Of a stretch of 20,719 bases of DNA, positions 19,601 to 20,719 are shown piece by piece. The stretch lies in the NCBI GenBank assembly GCA_001931875.2, contig MSJH02000577.1:1-20719 (forward strand), in the 5' to 3' direction. Under the pieces are notes generated by a model that was not told the DNA's origin, did not search any database, and worked only from the letters and a program-made list of their open reading frames with translations. This DNA is from Byssochlamys sp. IMV 00236. Lineage: Eukaryota; Ascomycota; Eurotiomycetes; Eurotiales; Thermoascaceae. Position numbers and translations under genes: made by a program. Each line of letters starts with the position of its first letter. The stretch's first letter is position 1.

Positions 19601-20719
19601 AGAAAGAAGTCTTTTAAATAAATATTTAATAATCTTATTATTTAAGATAAGATAATAATAAAGATAATTAATAAAATCTATAAAAAGGTTTAATTTTTAA
19701 AAAATAAAAAATATAAAGTATATAATATAAAAGAAACCTTAAATATTAAGAAGAGTTAATCTTAATTAAAATTCTTAGTCTTAATTACTTTTAATAACTA
19801 AGTTTTATATAAAATTACTTACTTTTTAAAAGATATTATTAGTTAGAATTTAACTTAATAATATATAGATAATAGTACTAGTTTATATATAATTAATAAA
19901 AACTACTATTTTAAAGAATTATTAATTTAAATTTAATAAAGATATATTTATATAAGCGGATAAATCCTATATTTAAAATATATAAGAATAGCTATTTTAA
20001 AAGATAAAAATAGAAAGATATTAGACTTAGAAAATATATTACTTATATTAAACCTTAAAATAAATCTCTTATTAATTAAGATATTTTACTAGTAGTTAAA
20101 TATATATAAATATTTTAATAAAAGAATAATATCTATATTAAATAAATTAAATAAGGTTATAATTTAAGATACTATTAAATATAGAGTTTATATTATTAAA
20201 AGAGTCTTTTTAAACTAAATATTTAAGTTATAGTATATACTTATTATATTACTCCCTATTAAAAATATTCTTAATACTATAATTATAGATTAAGAAGAAA
20301 GATTTTATTAAAATAAAATTAAGAAGAAAAAAAGATTTTATTAAAATAAAATTAAGAAGAAGTATTTATTATAATATAAAAGAATTAATTATCTTAAACT
20401 TAAAAAGATTAAAAACTTATATAACTTAACTATATTAAAGAAGCTTATTAAAGTAATAATAGACTATTAATATATAATATATATTATAGCTAATATTAGA
20501 AATAAGAAAGAGACTATTAATATATAAAAAGCTAATATTCTTAAACTTATCTATATAGATATATATAGTTAAGTATTAAAGTTTAAAAATAAATATATTT
20601 ATTTCTTAATAATTATAAATAACTTTTTAAGAAAAATATAAGTATTTTTAATAAGAGCTAAATCTAATATTATCCCTACTTTAAATAAATAGAAAAGAGA
20701 GATTAAGATAATAATAAGT
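19601..20719 (+). pseudogene. Copia D pol remnant: protease and partial integrase
   Basis: Protease: DNSTS at 19868-19882, from DSGTS, with the catalytic Asp codon (gat) intact, followed by LYIINKNYYFKELL as in copia A. The ~20030-20100 stretch matches the NVLLxxKLxVNLL segment. The GAG-pre-integrase region contains a small tandem repeat (20292-20353). Integrase core: LIYIDIYSQVLKFKNKYIYF with the first catalytic Asp intact (gat, 20558-20560), then LIIINNFLRKI. The window ends before the second Asp. All listed motifs share one frame over about 1.2 kb. Confidence 0.85.
20292..20353 (+). repeat. Tandem repeat, 29- and 33-bp units
   Basis: AAGAAGAAAGATTTTATTAA begins the first unit (20292-20320). 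The second (20321-20353) is identical except for four extra A. A partial third start, AAGAAGAAG, follows. The pol frame is the same before and after it. Copia A lacks the duplication. Confidence 0.85.

Larger units (their letters stand above)
18419..20719 (+). mobile_element. Ty1/copia retrotransposon D, 5' part, running off the window
   Basis: LTR, primer site, gag, protease and the start of integrase are present on the plus strand and align with copia A throughout. The window ends within the integrase core. It is somewhat less damaged at key residues than copia A: the protease Asp and the first integrase Asp are intact. Confidence 0.85.

Noticed and set aside
1..20719. Mitochondrial or apicomplexan AT-rich genome
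   Set aside because: The composition is produced by directional CpA-to-TpA change in nested gypsy and copia retrotransposons. No organelle gene, tRNA or intact AT-rich coding gene is visible.
1..20719. Numerous short open frames on both strands
   Set aside because: They are short intervals between RIP-made stops. None has a supported start, domain or length beyond the degraded retrotransposon genes listed.

Overview
The window looks like an AT-rich, transposon-only block from a filamentous ascomycete (Pezizomycotina) nuclear genome. It is roughly four-fifths A+T by eye. CpA and TpG are strongly depleted and TpA is in excess on both strands, which is the footprint of repeat-induced point mutation (RIP). 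I see no intact gene and no host gene. All recognisable coding matter is retrotransposon remains in which Gln, Trp and Arg codons have become stops, Asp has become Asn, Cys and His have become Tyr, and Glu has become Lys. I read protein domains through those stops.

Layout, left to right. 1-~2510: a Ty3/gypsy pol remnant (+), with integrase and chromodomain, whose last ~455 bp are tandemly duplicated. ~2617-6628: copia element A (+), with 5' LTR, primer site, gag, protease, integrase and reverse transcriptase (RT), cut off at the RT active site. 6629-~6825: LTR fragment of a second copia LTR type (-). ~6840-7938: second gypsy remnant (+), RT end plus RNase H. 7939-8229: 3' LTR of copia B (-). 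Copia B coding remains lie at 8230-8341 and 16418-17575 and are split by a complete gypsy element F (-) at 8342-16417. 17576-18418: 3' end of copia C (-) with its LTR. 18419-20719: copia D (+) from its 5' LTR to the integrase core, running off the window.

Gypsy F is the best preserved piece. It has 130-bp LTRs that differ by 22 transitions and nothing else, a polypurine tract, and gag with a glutamine-rich pentapeptide repeat and zinc knuckle. Its pol frame (protease, RT, RNase H, DD35E integrase, chromodomain) is displaced +1 relative to gag. That pol frame can be followed about 430 codons past the chromodomain into a helix-rich stretch ending in a second zinc-knuckle-like motif. This extension is the most unusual feature here.

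The order of events implied by nesting: the gypsy and copia remnants came first, and F later inserted into the end of the copia B pol gene. Copias C and D pile up on the right. RIP hit everything, but F keeps more G+C than its surroundings. A small tandem repeat in copia D has copies identical apart from one 4-bp length difference, so it seems to postdate RIP. I found no previously undescribed functional system, only decayed mobile elements with a few notable architectural details.
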